DNA of 64,000 nucleotides from positions 27,415,701 through 27,479,700 of the forward strand of contig CM054184.1 of the NCBI GenBank assembly GCA_028829895.1. Reading direction: 5' to 3'. Positions 10,522 to 21,300 of the stretch are shown piece by piece. The notes beneath the pieces are model-generated. The model did not search any database. It worked only from the letters and a program-made list of their open reading frames with translations, and had not been told where the DNA came from. The first letter of the stretch is position 1; each line of letters starts with the position of its first letter. The translations under genes were made by a program, and so were the position numbers. The stretch comes from Sinotaia quadrata. Taxonomy: Eukaryota; Mollusca; Gastropoda; Architaenioglossa; Viviparidae.

Positions 10522-13500
10522 ATGATGGCTGTACTTTCGAAATCGAAGTGCTTTGTGCTAGCTTTCTTTCCAAAATCGAAAGGGTTGGTCCTTGCTTTCT
10601 CTCCACTAAAGTTTGGCGTCATCATATTCTGTCTGATTATTTTACCATTAATTCTGACGGCACATACGACAACTAGTAATGCAATACTATCGCCGAGTGA
10701 CATTTTGTCGTCTGTTAAAACAAAATGTGTGGTGGCAATTTCCTACAGATCGTGGCTAAAGGCTACTGAAGATTTTAATTTCACTGACGACACCTCCTCA
10801 TCTGTCGTAGAGTTACTTAGAGTTGCAAATATGGCATTTCACGAAGAAACAAAGGTTTTAATAGGATTTTGCCATTTTGAGTATTTTATATGGCCTTCTG
10901 GAGCAAAACTTTCTTCAGAATCAGGCGTGGATATTTCGCTGCAGACTGTCGCCTTATTCCCTCAAACCACGGAGGACAGAACATGCTTATTAAAACCGGA
11001 CAGCCTTGTCACGTACCCCAAAGCAGTAATATACGATGGTCCTATAGTAGGGATTGGTTTAGTTGATTTTATCAATCATTATTGTAATACGTACCGTAAT
11101 CTGGATGGTAGTTTGACATTAAAAGGTCTCCATCGCGAGGCAATTCTGAAGGATCTTTTCAGTGTCCGCCATTTAAATTCAGCTCGAATTTTTGATATCT
11201 TCAAAAATATTAAGCCCGATCAACAAGAGCACTGCTTCAAAAAAGACTGCAATACCTTGGACAATTGTCCTGGTAATTCAAAGATGAATATTGCAAACAA
11301 TAATCATTTATTTTCTGAGTGTGAACGAATCACATTACCTACCAAAGAAGAATTTTTCAATAATTTCCTTTCACGCTCAAAGCCTGTTATTATCAGAGGT
11401 GCTATGGAAAACTGGCCAGCTTTGTATAAATGGACTAACGAATTTTTGTTAAGAGAGTATGGTGATAAAGAGGTGCATATTAAATTGACACCCAGTGGTG
11501 AATACGAAGGAATTGAACCTGCAAGCCTCTGGGAGAATTTTCATACTTTTAAAATTCCTCCATCAGTTTTAAAAAAACTACCCTACCCTGACCTCGTAGT
11601 TGTCAGGCCAGCATCACTTAACATGAAATTATCAGAATTCCTCAGTATTATCAAAAATATTTCATCTGGGCAGTTATCAAATTTTTCAGCTTATTTGGAA
11701 TATACGGCAATATCAGATTACTTTCCAGAATTGGCAAAAGATATTCAAGAAATGCCATTCTTTAAAAATATGCTGCAACTGCAACATTTGAATATATGGC
11801 TTAGTGATGGAAACACACTGGGGAAGACTCACTTTGATCCTTATGATAATTTTCTTTGTCAGGTACTTCAGATTTAATAGGTATTCATATTTTTGCTATT
11901 GTGTTTGGTACTTTTCTTATCATCTCAGTTTGTGATGCAGTTACAAATAATTGCTATTCATTTAAGACTGGTCAGATATTTTTTCTTATCTTATCGTAAC
12001 CTATAATTTATGATAATTATATAATTATTTAATAACGACACTAACAAGGTTTTCATATGTAAACATTTTATCTTGAATGCTCTGGGTGGAATTAAAATAT
12101 AACTCTTTAATAAAAAAATGTTCACGAGTAATTATTTTGATAAAAAACTCTTTCATCATATAAGGTGTTCGGTAGTTGAGAGGTCTAGGACTTGCTTAAT
12201 TATAAGAAGCAATTCTGGTCTGGGTCAATTTTACACAAAGGTCTAGGAGTTGGAGTACCAAGACTTTTATATTGGTCACTCCAATCATTAGATCCTTCCA
12301 GCATCCCAGAGTAATGTTCTCTATGTAATACTTTATGTTATTATCATTTAAAATTTAAGTCATTTTCCCCTTAATTTTATCTTCTAAGCTTATTTAAAAG
12401 TAAAGTTCTCAAAGCAACTTATATATATAGTGAAGTTCTGATTTGCAGATAATCATTACAGAGTAACTAGTATATGATAATGATATTATTATTAACCCCA
12501 TTCTTAATTAAATGCAATATGACATGTATCTGTAAAGGTGAGTGGGCAGAAGGAGATAACTCTCTTTGAACCACACGGTGATGAGCTTTATGAGGCACAC
12601 ATTCCTGAGGCATTGCTGTCATACAACACCACCACCAAAATGTTTCGGCGGAAAAAATTGCTGGATAGCACATCTATGGTCATGTCACCAATAGATATTT
12701 TGCAGCCAAATCTACAGGTATACTTAAGGATATTTCTGGTTGATTTATGTTTTCAAATGTTTCTTGGTCTTTGTTTATGAAATTATGTTAACTTGGACTT
12801 CAGCAAGGTACTCTCATTCTACAGCTGGAAAAGTAGTTTTACAAATAAACTTTCTTCACATATGAAACAATAGTTTTTTAAGTAAATTTTCTCTACAGCT
12901 GGAACATTTGTTTTACAAGTAAATTTTCTTGACAGCTGGAACAATAGTTTATCCAGTATATTCTCTTTACAACTGGAACAATAGTTTTACAAGTAAATTC
13001 TCTTTACAGTTGGAACAGTAGTTTTATAAGTAAATTCTCTTTACACCTGGAACAATAATTTATCCAATATATTTTCTTTACAGTTGGAGCAATAGTTTTA
13101 CAAGTAAATTCTCTTTACTATTGGAACAGTAGTTTTATAAGTAAATTCTCATTATATCTGGAATAATAGCATTATAAGTAAATTCTCTTTACAGCTGGGA
13201 ACAGTAGTTTTACAAATAAATTCTCTTTACAGCTAGAACAGTAGTTTTACATGTAAATTCTTTGCACATTTGGAACAATTAAATAATTTTACAAAAACAA
13301 TGTCATTACACTACATCTGGAATAGTACATGTACTTCTAAAAAGTAAAAATTCTCATTACAGCTAGAGCTTAGTTTTACAAGTAGCAATGCTCTTTACAA
13401 TTTGTTTTCTAAGAAGATTGCTCATGAACTCTTTCCCAGATGGCCACTATTTAAACTTAAAGAGCAGCTTTCTCAGTGATGCTCATTTAAATCAAAGCAG

Positions 13501-16500
13501 TTTTGTATTGACCACTCAGTTTGTTTAGATCCTACATCCTACAGATGGTGGGGGGTTTTATGAAGTGAGAGCAAAATAACTAGGTTATCATGCTTGAACT
13601 TATATCACCCACAAAAAAAAGTCCTAATAATTTTATAATAGTACTTACTAACCAATGATTTAATCATTCAAAAATAGATTTTAAAAACATCCTGAAATAG
13701 AAAACTATTTAGACATTTTTTTAATCTAAAAACTGATAATAAGAAATAAAAATATATTTTTTGAAGTGAAAACTAAATAAAAGATATATGGAAAATTGAG
13801 TACTTACCTAAATAATGTTTAGGCATCCACACTTTGATGATGGAACTAATTAATAAGTAATTTGCACATTCAAGAACAAATATGCATGCAAATACAACAC
13901 AAACACTCTAGAGGGGCGTGGCTGCTTAAAAAAGGAAAATGATAAAACAGAAATGTATACTGACAGTGACACTTAATTTGGATCTAAGCTATAAGTAAAC
14001 AGATGTTTGTATTTTCTTGTTGCATCGACTGCTTATGCTGCTGCAAATATAATTATTATAATCTTGTGACTGCTTGTAAAACAAACAGATGAATGCAAAA
14101 AAAACCAAAGCATACTTTTCGGATGGGTACATGGTGTTGATATATGTTAGTGTACTAACACTATGGTTTATTGGTGGTATGGGGCACAACATTCCTTGCA
14201 TAAATTTATGTTACACTGAGCACAACCAAAAATTGTATCCTTACATTCAATAACTGACTGAATTGTTTTCACAAGTGAGCATCTATGTGTGGCATTCATC
14301 TGGGTGAATAAGATCAAAACATCCCAACCATGATAGTTCTAAATCTAATTGCATAAACACTTTACATAAAAACAAAACTACTCATGGATACATGTAATAT
14401 GTTTTGGCATAGTTTAAATCTATGTACAGTTATGACTGAAATTTGCAGCAGTCATTAATCCCATTTTGGCACTGCTATGTTTTGATGAAAATCTGTCTGT
14501 ACTAGAGCTTTAATATTGAATTCAAGAAGAATTGCATCATTTTCTTCTGAAGAATCGTCCTCATTGCACGGTTTTCAAACACTAACTGATTTTGTACAAC
14601 TACATCTATTATCATTTCTGAAACCTCAGCTACTGGTACTGTTTGAATTACATCATTTTGATTCTTAAAGTACTCTTTAATATGGTGTATTTCAGCAGTA
14701 TGCAGAAATAAATTATCCACTGCAGACTTGCACAATAGTGCTGCAGATCTATGTTCTTCAGCGATATAAGTATTATAAATGGCTTGTTCCACTAAGTGGA
14801 AGATTAACCATCTTCCTTTTTAATGTCATTAGGCATTCACTTCAATTCTGCATTATGATCACTCTGTCAGGAAACTTGTGTTTGGCCAGTCAGACAGAAG
14901 GGTATAATCTGCCAATTCAAATTTAAGAGCTATATAGGTGTGAGACCCATATAAAGATGTAACTTATTGAATTTAGGGACAATTTATGACAAAAAAATAA
15001 CAGGTCTGCCATTACATTAAAGAACCTAGCACATGTAGAGTGTATGTGTCTTAAGTATAAAATAGTAGATAGATAAATATTTCTAAATTCAGAAAATATT
15101 AAAAAGTAAATTTCTCAAAACTGTTGATCAGTTTTCTATTTTTGCCATAATCAGGCTCAGTGACTTTGTCCAGGTTTATGAAAACAAGTAATATATATCA
15201 TAATTGTGAAGTAAAAACAATTGAAAATTTTTAAAACAATCCTTGTTGATTGCCTTTTTTACATCAAATCAGACATTATTTTATCCTCGTTTCACAATTG
15301 GGTAACAGTATCAACTGATCCTTGGTAACCATTTCAAAGAATCACATTTGTGCACAAAATACAATTACATCAGTAATTACCATTATTTTATTACAAATAT
15401 AATAACAAGATGGTAATTGTATGTAATAAATTAAGCAACCGGTAGGAAGATAAAAAGATTTTAACTTTACCAGTTTCATTTTAAAATCAGATAAAATATC
15501 AGTATTAAGGAAAATACTTGGCAGAAACATAACCTCAATTGTCAGGGAATAATCTGGCACACATAGACAGGCCTGACAACAAAGGTTTACTGTGACAATT
15601 ATGCTACTTAAAAACTTGATCCTCAGGTAATATAACGTATATAGAGCCTATTGCATTGTGGATTTATGCATTTAGCAGGAAACAGCTACAGCAGAATTGA
15701 TGAATATCTGTTTGGACAATCATTTATGGTATCATTATCAGGTTAAAATCATTTAATCTTTCCTTTAACAGTGTCAGCACTCTTACAAACCTTGAGAATT
15801 TTTTTTTGTTTTTTGTTGCTTTTATTGAAAAATTCTTTATATTGCAGATTCAACAGATATAATAATTTCAGCCACATTCTAAAGTTGTTTAGTAACGAGA
15901 TTTAAATATTTTGCTCTGAAATCTTTCAGTTCAGTTTGTTCATTCATTTATTTTTACATTAAAGATAATTCCTGAAAGAGAAGTATTTCTGCTTATATTT
16001 TTTAACAGAGGTTTCCAAAGTTCCATGAAGCCCATCCACTGTACTGTAAGATTGAAGAGGGAGAAGTGCTCTACTTACCTGCATTCTGGTGGCATGAAGT
16101 TCAGTCACGCCCCAGTGCCACAGAGCATCGCAATTTAGCAGTTAATTTCTGGTATGTTTTTCTTTGCTAGAAAGTCTCTCATTTGGAGTACTAATACTTA
16201 TTGCTCATATGACATTTAAAGTTTAATATCAGTTACTGTCCAGCTTGTATTGGAATTCTTATTTACTACATGCTTTTAAAGTTATGCTTCAATGAGGTGT
16301 TAATTAGAATTTGAACCCTGGCAGCATTAGCATTAGCATTTTTTTTCTAAATAACTTAATCATTTTCTAACAGACAAGTTAAAAAAAATGTTAAATGTCA
16401 TTACTAATAGGACCTGTTGGATTTAGTAGGCAATTTTGCCCTTCATAGAAATTGGAGTAAGCCTGTTAACATTCAGGCAGTTGATGTGATCTTTTTTTCT

Positions 16501-17212
16501 GAGTATGTTCCTTGAACAACCACAAAATTGGGAAGCATTATTCTGTGCAGATTAATAGGGGCATAGTAGGGCAGGAGGAACACACCTAATTCTACCTCTA
16601 TTCTGCTTGTCCGCACTGAGAAAATTTTGTGAGAGGAGTCACTGCATCTCCCAACAATTATTTTTTAAATCTACAATTTACTGGCTATTCATGTTCAGAA
16701 ATGTAGCCCCAAATTTTTGCCTGTTCTTAAAAACACAACAAAGTAATAGAAATGTAAAGCAGTCATTGAAACAAGATGGCCATGGCTTGTTAGAACTTTC
16801 CTATGTAATCTTTTGCTTCCAGCAAAAATAGCTTATTGTAATTCCACTTCACCTTCCTGTGCAGCATTGCTTATCACAGAACTCTTCTACATAATCTTTA
16901 ATTTTTAAGCCATTTAATTACTTATTTGAGTTTAGATCACCATAGCTTTTCATTGAAATTTCACTTGTTTTGCAAACTTTCATTGTAAGCCATTTAATTG
17001 TTTATTTCTGATCAGCATAGTAATCAGTGACATTTTGTTGTAGGTTTTACTAGCTCATGAAGGTAATCATATTCATTTTTTAATATTTCCCTTAATAGTT
17101 GTTAAATTCTAATCATTTGCTTTGCTCCAGGTATGAACCATTCTTGATGAAAGAATTTCCTTGTCCTGAATGCAGATTGGATGTCAATCCCAAATATCGT
17201 AATTTGTTGTGA
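10522..17212 (+). CDS. JmjC/cupin_8 2-oxoglutarate oxygenase with signal anchor
   Basis: Four exons join in frame: 10522-11862, 12538-12717, 16009-16151, 17131-17212; 581 residues. Members of this family hydroxylate amino-acid side chains using Fe(II), O2 and 2-oxoglutarate. Iron ligands are visible as H437 and D439 ('THFDPYDN') and H536 ('WWHEV'). K452 ('SGQKEITLF') is placed like the 2-oxoglutarate-binding Lys, and N553 ('AVNFW') matches the family end. The domain starts near residue 285 ('KPVIIRGAMENWPA'). Residues 31-46 are a hydrophobic signal anchor or signal peptide, and four N-glycosylation sequons (N86, N379, N387, N477) fit a lumenal or outside location. Residues 165-205 ('YDGPIVGIGLVDFIN', 'NTYRNLDGSL') resemble the end of a thioredoxin fold without CxxC. 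The second ATG (10525) has the stronger Kozak context (A at -3, G at +4). A CPEC motif lies at 566-569. The closest named relatives are JMJD7- or KDM8-type; orthology is unresolved. Confidence 0.92.
12806..13405. repeat. Intronic minisatellite, about 37 bp unit, roughly 13-15 copies
   Basis: Diverged copies of a unit containing 'ttctctttacagctggaaca' followed by 'atagttttacaagtaaa' begin about 90 bp after exon 2 of the JmjC gene. Each unit carries a pyrimidine run ending in TACAG, resembling a 3' splice site. Copies differ by 10-25 percent by eye, so the array is old. Confidence 0.88.
13429..14930 (-). mobile_element. Decayed piggyBac element, copy 2, inverted
   Basis: Minus-strand relative of the element at 975-3204. 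It matches the last roughly 1 kb (the 3' noncoding part, the terminus 'gggaaagag', and the Cys-rich coding tail). Shared stretches include 'gcagctttctca', 'atcaaagcagttt' and 'ttttatgaagtgagagcaaaa'. The 5' portion of the element is missing. It lies in intron 2 of the JmjC gene, on the strand opposite the gene. Confidence 0.85.
14168..14850 (-). pseudogene. piggyBac transposase C-terminal pseudogene
   Basis: A minus-strand reading gives 'RWLIFHLVEQAIYNTYIAEE' at about 14819-14760, matching the piggyBac signature 'KWyrrlffHlldlaivNayil' that follows the third catalytic Asp. It remains open to about 14502 with no family motif, then becomes disrupted. At about 14245-14168 it reads 'FGCAQCNINLCKECCAPYHQ', a Cys-rich zinc-binding tail, and then a TAA stop (14170-14168). 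Copy 1 ends with the same 'YHQ-stop' but has lost the middle cysteines, so this copy keeps the better zinc-binding tail. Confidence 0.8.
14950..15990. other. Intron 2 remainder of JmjC gene, nothing recognised
   Basis: AT-rich intron sequence between the piggyBac relic and exon 3. A polypyrimidine tract and 'tttttaacag' lead directly into exon 3 at 16009. No RNA gene or coding exon was seen. Confidence 0.5.
16152..17130. other. Intron 3 of JmjC gene, nothing recognised
   Basis: The intron runs from GTATGT to CTCCAG. A patch at about 16570-16830 is less AT-rich and reads like an old dispersed repeat, but it has no diagnostic ends. Confidence 0.5.
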
Positions 17213-17666
17213 TTTAAACACTGAACATCTCTCGGACACCATTTGTCGTCATTTTAATCCTGGACATGTTCATCATCCAGGTTGTGCTTACTTGATTCAG
17301 TTCTCATGGCATTGTAGTTCAAAAGTAAAATATGAAACATTCCACATACTCTTGTTTGGTTTTGTTTTATCAAAAGTTTTCAAATTTATTTATGGATGAA
17401 ATTTGCCTAAACTAAAAGACTACCCCCAAAATTCAGATATTTTGGAAAGTATATAAAGTTTGCCTCAGAGAACCAGTTTGTGCCATTTACACACTAGATT
17501 TATTTAGCAATATGAAATATATTGCATGTAGACCTCACAAAAAGTTCTTCATCAGGTCTATTACTCAAATATATAAAACTGCAATGTAGAATTAACAAAG
17601 TTCCACATTGTGACTATTAATATTTGTACTGCCAGATGCAACTTTGTCCAACCAGTGCAGCACAAT

Positions 17667-17684
17667 CCCCCCCCCCCCCCCCCC
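17667..17684. repeat. Poly(C) tract, 18 nt
   Basis: Uninterrupted run of 18 C in the presumed 3' UTR of the JmjC gene; on the minus strand it is poly(G). Comparable tracts occur at 22991-23003 (G13), about 40994-41005 (G) and 43163-43176 (C14). Confidence 0.95.
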
Positions 17685-18281
17685 GATCAACAGCATGTTT
17701 GTGCTGGCCTTGCCATAAATTTATTTACTTAGACCCTGTTTTAAGAAATTTAAACTGGAAATGTATACAGCCAACCCAATTAAAAGGATGCATCCTACAA
17801 CAATCACATTGTTAGCTATCCTCTGAAATTGATTATCTAGCAAATACATGCAGTTCACACTAATGAATATCTTTGAAAGTGAGTTTACTAAATACTCTTT
17901 GAGATACATATAATTGACTAGTTAGGAATATATTTTAAAACATTGTTTGCCAAACCTCACATATAGTAGCATAATGCAAACTTATTCTCTCCTAACAAAG
18001 AAGAGTTATTTGTAATATATACAGAGAGAAAATGCAACACGGTCTATAAACCACATAATTTTTACTCTTTCACTAGATGCAAAAATTCACTTTGATGCCA
18101 TGAAAATAGCATTCTGAACCATCTCAACTAAATGGTTGCAAATACTGAAGGTCTCAAAATACACCAAGAGAATCTAAATAAAATCACCATGAAATAAACA
18201 GGACTGTAAAACAAAAGTAAAAAAGCATCACCACTTGTCAATAATAAAGACAAGAAAACAGATCGTAAACACACGAATAGC

Positions 18282-18287
18282 TTTATT
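18282..18287 (-). promoter_or_regulatory. Poly(A) signal of prothymosin-like gene
   Basis: AATAAA on the minus strand (TTTATT on +), about 100 nt past the stop at 18389. On the plus strand an AATAAA at 18177-18182 is a candidate end for the converging JmjC transcript, so the two 3' ends would lie within about 100 bp of each other. Confidence 0.6.
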
Positions 18288-18388
18288 ATGTCACAAACAA
18301 ATAAGGAACAGTGAAATGATATGAAAAATTGTACAGCTCGAACAAAGGATCCACATCTCTACACAACATCCACACTATGAAGTATAAA

Positions 18389-21300
18389 TTAGGCAGACTC
18401 AGTTTCTTTTTCCTCTGATGGAGATTCGGATTCTTTTTCCTCAGTCTGAACAACCTCATCATCATCAGCTGTCTTTACTTTCTTAGTAGGACTTTCATCC
18501 TCACCATTCTCTTCATCAGCACCCCTCTTCTCTGCTACAGACTCTGTGCTTTCAACTGTAATAAAGAAAACAAGGAATCAACATCCCAAAAATGAAATTC
18601 AAAAATACACACACCTACTAAATTAGTCACAACAGTTTTGATCATTTTGTGTTCTGTTTTTGCTTCCGTATTGATTATTCTTGGCGTGGGGAGATAACAT
18701 CGTCATAGACTCCCTCAAACCAGGGCAATACCTGCCTAAGGTAGCAAGACACTTGGTATTAATTTTCAGAGGGGAGGAAACACCTGCCACCACATACAAA
18801 GGAAATAGATGCCAGGCAAGTGAAGATAAAATTGACGCCCTTATTATACTTTGGAAACAAAACTGGTTAAGAATGTTGATGATACATGGCAAACAAGAAA
18901 TAACGTGTAAGAACAGAGTGGTGGACTTAAAATAGTACACTGGACTGAAGTTCAGGTGGATATAAATTCACTTGAAGGAGAAATCAATGCAAAGCAGAAA
19001 CAGAGATGCAGTAAGAAAATTTCTACAAACTCCACAGAGATATACTGCAAGTGGAATAGATTTTTTAAAATGTGAATGAAAGAAGGGAAAACAAAATTAA
19101 ATAGGTAAACATGGATACCTGTTGTTGCTTCTGTTTTTGACTCAGACTGCTCTGTGGATGCATTCTCATTTGTGTTTAGGTCCTCAACATCTGCCTCTTT
19201 CTGTTCCTCAGTCTGCTCTTCAATCTGGTCATCTTTTTTTTCAACGTCTCCCTCTTCTGTTGCTTCAATCTCTTTATCTGCCTAAAAACAGAACCAAAAG
19301 ATACAATGAGTGTGCAAGAACTTAATCTTTTTACATAAATGACCATAAAAATGCATAAAAGCTATAATCCAAACAATGTAAACTGTTCTTAACCCTTTAC
19401 TGGGCATAGCATTTGAAAACGTCCGTATGTTGTATCTGGCAAAATGTCTGAAAGTGTCCGTATCAACCAGTACTCTTTTCTTCTCAAATTGTTCAAGAAA
19501 TCATGAGAGTTCCGGTGTCTATAGGAAGTATGACGTTTGTACAACAATTTCCGCGCCATTTTCTTTGTTTTTCGTGTTTGGTGTTTCAAATGGATTTCTT
19601 AGAATCGTCGATCAATATGGAGGAGTTTTCTTGATTCAATTTATCGGATGAGGTAAGAGAAGTTTATTTTGAATTGGACAACATGATTAGAAGTGTTAGT
19701 GTCAGTAGCATGCACCAGATTTTGAGGATATCGAATAGGAGCAGGGGGAAGGGGCATCTGGAGACGCACATGGTTGGAACTGTAGTACTTTAGTATTGAA
19801 TATATCAGAATTTATAAGAAAAATGGGGCGGAATGTGACTGTAACTAATGATAGAACTCAGCTGGCTTTCTTCTACCAGCTTTTCAAAAATAAACATTTG
19901 ACAAGAAAAGCGAACGTGTATGCACGCCCGAAAATTGTGAAAAAACAAAACAAAAACAGTGAGATTTAGGATTACGTTAATAAAAATGTCATATCTTAGG
20001 TATTAATGCATATATTTCAATGCAAAATGAAAGCAGCGTTATTAATATCCTTAAATGAAATATACTTTCAGGTGTTAAAATTGAATCCATGCATGAAAAT
20101 ATATATTTACACACACAAAAATAATGTCCAGTTATTGTCCACTACAAACACAATGTACACACATGTTGACGCCAGGAATACTAATCTGTCATCAGACGAC
20201 CAAAACATCTCTTTTTCGGCAGGTTGTGAATTCCTATCAAAATCATAAGTCCAAAATAAGCCTTAATTTCAGTGGCATTAGCTTCCTTACAACCTTGATT
20301 GCCATTTTGTTTTTCCACGATTTCCGGACGTGCGCACTTGTTCGTTTATTCTGCTATCTTGTCAAATGTTTCTTCTTTGAAAAACTGTTAGAAGAAAGCC
20401 AGTTGAGTACTATCATTAGTTACAGTCACATTGGCCCCATTTCTGTTATAAATTCCGATATATTCAGTGCTAAAGTACTACTATTCCAACCATGTGCGTC
20501 TCCAGATACCCCTTCCCCTCTTCGATATCCTCAAAATCTGATGCACTCTTCTCCAAAATTTGAAATATGTTACATGTGCATGCTACTGACGCAAATGTCA
20601 CTTCTAATCCTATTGTCCGATTCAAAATCAACTTCTCTTACCTCATTAAACTGAATCTAGTAAACTCCTCATTATAAACATTTCTAAGAAATGCATTTGA
20701 AACACCAAACGCGAAAAACAAAGAAAACTTTATGAAAAAATGAACATATCAAGGCGAAAACGTTTGACATCCTGTAGACACCGGAAGTCTCACGATATGA
20801 GAAGAAAAGAGCACTGGTTGATATGGCCGCTTTGCCCCTTAAAGAGTTAACAGTTGTATATGTGAATTAATGTTATATATGACCAACCCATATATTTTGC
20901 CTGGTATTCTGCGTTTAGCACCACAAAGAAAGAAAGCATCCATATAGCACAGTATTACTGGTGTCACCAGAGAACACACATTTTCTTAGTTTTTTTGTAA
21001 CTAAACCAATCAGTGCGAAACAAATATGTATCTCTCTTAGTTGGCAATTGTTATCACTTCTACAATTGGATAATTATAAGACTATTCATTCGATCCAAAA
21101 GGTGTTTTATTTAATTTTTCAGGGTGTTGCTTGCATTCCTCAAGACAACACTACAAGTTATGATTTTAAATAATGAAATGCATTCAGCTTCACTATATAT
21201 ATGCTGCATTACTGGCAGATCCAAAAAAACGCTGAAAAATCCCATATCAATCTGTGGCGTGATGCTGATGCGAAATTTATCAATTTGTAGGACCTATTAT

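Noticed and set aside
18623..18940. 105-codon minus-strand open frame in intron 3 of the prothymosin-like gene
   Set aside because: The four-exon model joins in frame without it, the sequence has no similarity to the acidic protein, and no good splice sites frame it.
20124..20654. 176-codon open frame on the plus strand
   Set aside because: It lies in the loop and right arm of the TTAA foldback element; the left arm carries the inverted equivalent, and the translation has no recognisable motif.
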